Origin: Protula sp. h YS-2021
Lineage: Eukaryota > Annelida > Polychaeta > Sabellida > Serpulidae
Direction: 5' to 3'
Assembly: GCA_949752745.1 (NCBI GenBank)
Contig: OX457027.1
Coordinates: 77,555,214 to 77,619,213, forward strand
DNA: 64,000 bases
Shown: piece by piece, positions 62,336 through 64,000 of the stretch
Position numbering within the stretch: the stretch's first letter is position 1
Layout of the letters: every line of letters begins with the position of its first letter
Position numbers and translations under genes: made by a program
Notes under the pieces: model-generated
Told to the model about the DNA's origin: nothing
Databases searched by the model: none
What the model saw: only the letters and a program-made list of their open reading frames with translations

Positions 62336-64000
62336 TAATTACCAGCAGCGCTTTTCTTCTGTATTCAATATTAACATACTTTTTTCTCAAGCCTGAAACA
62401 TCAATTATGACTCTATTTCTGACTTGAAACACTCCTGAAGTACCCATGCTTGGCTGCAATTAATTATATAAATTCCATATTATGAGAAGAATCCATAATT
62501 TTACATGCAAATGTAATCAAGACTAATCGCTTAAATGGATGCATCTTGTTGATATTTTCGTGAGCATGGAGAGTATAATATGCAGTTATATGCAGGAAGA
62601 GTGAAAGTTGGTATTGCCCGGCATGATCAACTGGAATGTAACTCGATCTGGTGACAGTGCAACTTCAATTATTTCTTTAAAAAGAAAAATAGTCACTCCA
62701 TCTTGCTTTAACAGTTTTCTGTTAGGATTTACTGAAAAGTAATTGAGAATGATCTTATTGCATACGCGTGTTAGGTGTGTTTGTATTAAGATGTGTTCTT
62801 CATATTTATGTATTTTTTATTGTTTCAACTGTACCCAGTGATTGCATTTAATAATTGACTGTTAATATTCTTCTTAATTTATATTCGTTAATCGCGATTT
62901 GGATTTTGATTTCATGGCGATTTGGAATTCACTTGACTCGACCATGTCACTGGTATCATCTGCTAGTGCCCCGTCGTATCGCCATAAGTAAATCGAAGAC
63001 GAATGTTTGCCAGTAGTCAGATATAGTAGTACACCAGACGCTTGACCCTGTCCGCCTGACCTAACATTGGTTATTTAAAAGCCTTTAGCATTAGGGAGTT
63101 CTCCGCAATGATCGAGGCTTTTGTTTCGTATTTCCCAAACTTTTAGTTGGTACTTCCATCACACCTTCAGCCGGTTATTCCTGACCGAAGAACATGATGT
63201 GTTCTTCACTTTATATATTTACCAGGCGTTACCAGGGTTTTACCTAATTAATTCAAATCTTTACACATTAATAAAGTTATTTTACTGAATTACAAAGTAC
63301 AAGTAACCGATTGCAACCCAGTTGGCCTGCGGCTCATATGCCTACTGCCCATAACGCCTACGATTTCAAATTGAAAAGTAGACCGTTTTCGCTACCGAGT
63401 AGCGAAAATTACACTTAGGGGCCACAAAAATACGATCCTGAACTCTTAAAATTCAGAACTGACCCAAGAACGAGGAGGTTTAGGTCACCAAGGTAGCTCT
63501 TCCCTTACATCGTCTCTTTTAGGCCAAAAGGGTCAAAAATAAGCTTAAAATCGCACTACCTCTAACCGTTTTGGGAACTTCCGGTTTTCGACATTGACCA
63601 TGACCGAAGTGGTCAAGGTAATCGAGGTACCCATTACGTAACGCTTTTTAGGTTCAAAGGGTCGAAATAACCTGACATATGTTATTTTTTTTATTTTTTC
63701 TATTGAAATCGTGGAATTGCACGCCTGCGGGGGACTCAGTCAGTTTCACTGACATACTTGTGTCTTTTGTTGTTCGATTTCCGACATACTGAAAGTCGTT
63801 ATTGACAAGTATATTGCTTTTTTTCTTCCATCTGCTGTAAGCCATGTCTAGAAGTTGTCGTATGTTGAGTTAGAAGTATCATATTTTTATAGTGAAACTT
63901 TGATCTGACTGTATACTCAGCAGTTTATAGCCTCACCAGTTTATAGCCTCACCAGCTCCGGGTGATTAATCCAATCAGCGATGACCGTATTATGCAAATC
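62336..64000. other. 3' non-coding stretch
   Basis: No further exon recognised. A hairpin ttttcgcta / tagcgaaaa lies at 63389-63411. 63480-63765 is a fragment of the element 2 family ending gcgggggactcagtcag + tttcactgacatacttg. Confidence 0.6.

Overview
The window is eukaryotic: long introns with GT-AG borders, low gene density, many microsatellites and dispersed repeats, and a 200-base run of N at 34086-34285. The gene content (a CARMIL-type actin regulator and a compact Toll-like receptor) and the style of the repeats suggest an invertebrate lophotrochozoan, probably a mollusc. That placement is inference.

Main gene. Twenty-five exons, plus one proposed 15-nt microexon, of a plus-strand CARMIL gene (capping protein, Arp2/3 and myosin-I linker; LRRC16 family) run from 3622 to 62160. 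All intron phases agree under the model given, and the joined coding sequence is 4178 nt, about 1392 codons. It covers most of the leucine-rich-repeat domain (exons 1-12), the helical dimerisation domain (exons 13-16) and the long proline-rich tail (exons 17-26). The N-terminal PH-like domain must lie upstream of the window. The end of the gene is at or just beyond 62160. No classical capping-protein-interaction (CPI) motif is visible. It should lie near the 15-kb intron 33065-48008, which also holds the assembly gap.

Nested genes. That 15-kb intron carries two other coding units. One is a single-exon Toll-like receptor on the plus strand (35817-38567). The other is a minus-strand open frame of unknown function (44820-46268, open to 46352). 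Between them lie three consecutive fold-back elements (41482-44338) with long arms built of short repeats.

Repeats. The introns are dominated by (a) several families of hairpin-headed elements, all eight heads pointing the same way as the CARMIL transcript, some with internal tandem arrays of about 149, 155, 174 or 311 bp; (b) fold-back and miniature inverted-repeat elements, several with recognisable target duplications; (c) minisatellites with 15, 23, 33, 40 and 75-bp units; and (d) GA, TG, AAT and homopolymer tracts. Two minisatellites start exactly at CARMIL splice donors and copy donor-like sequence into the intron. No rRNA, tRNA, CRISPR or prokaryotic signals were found.
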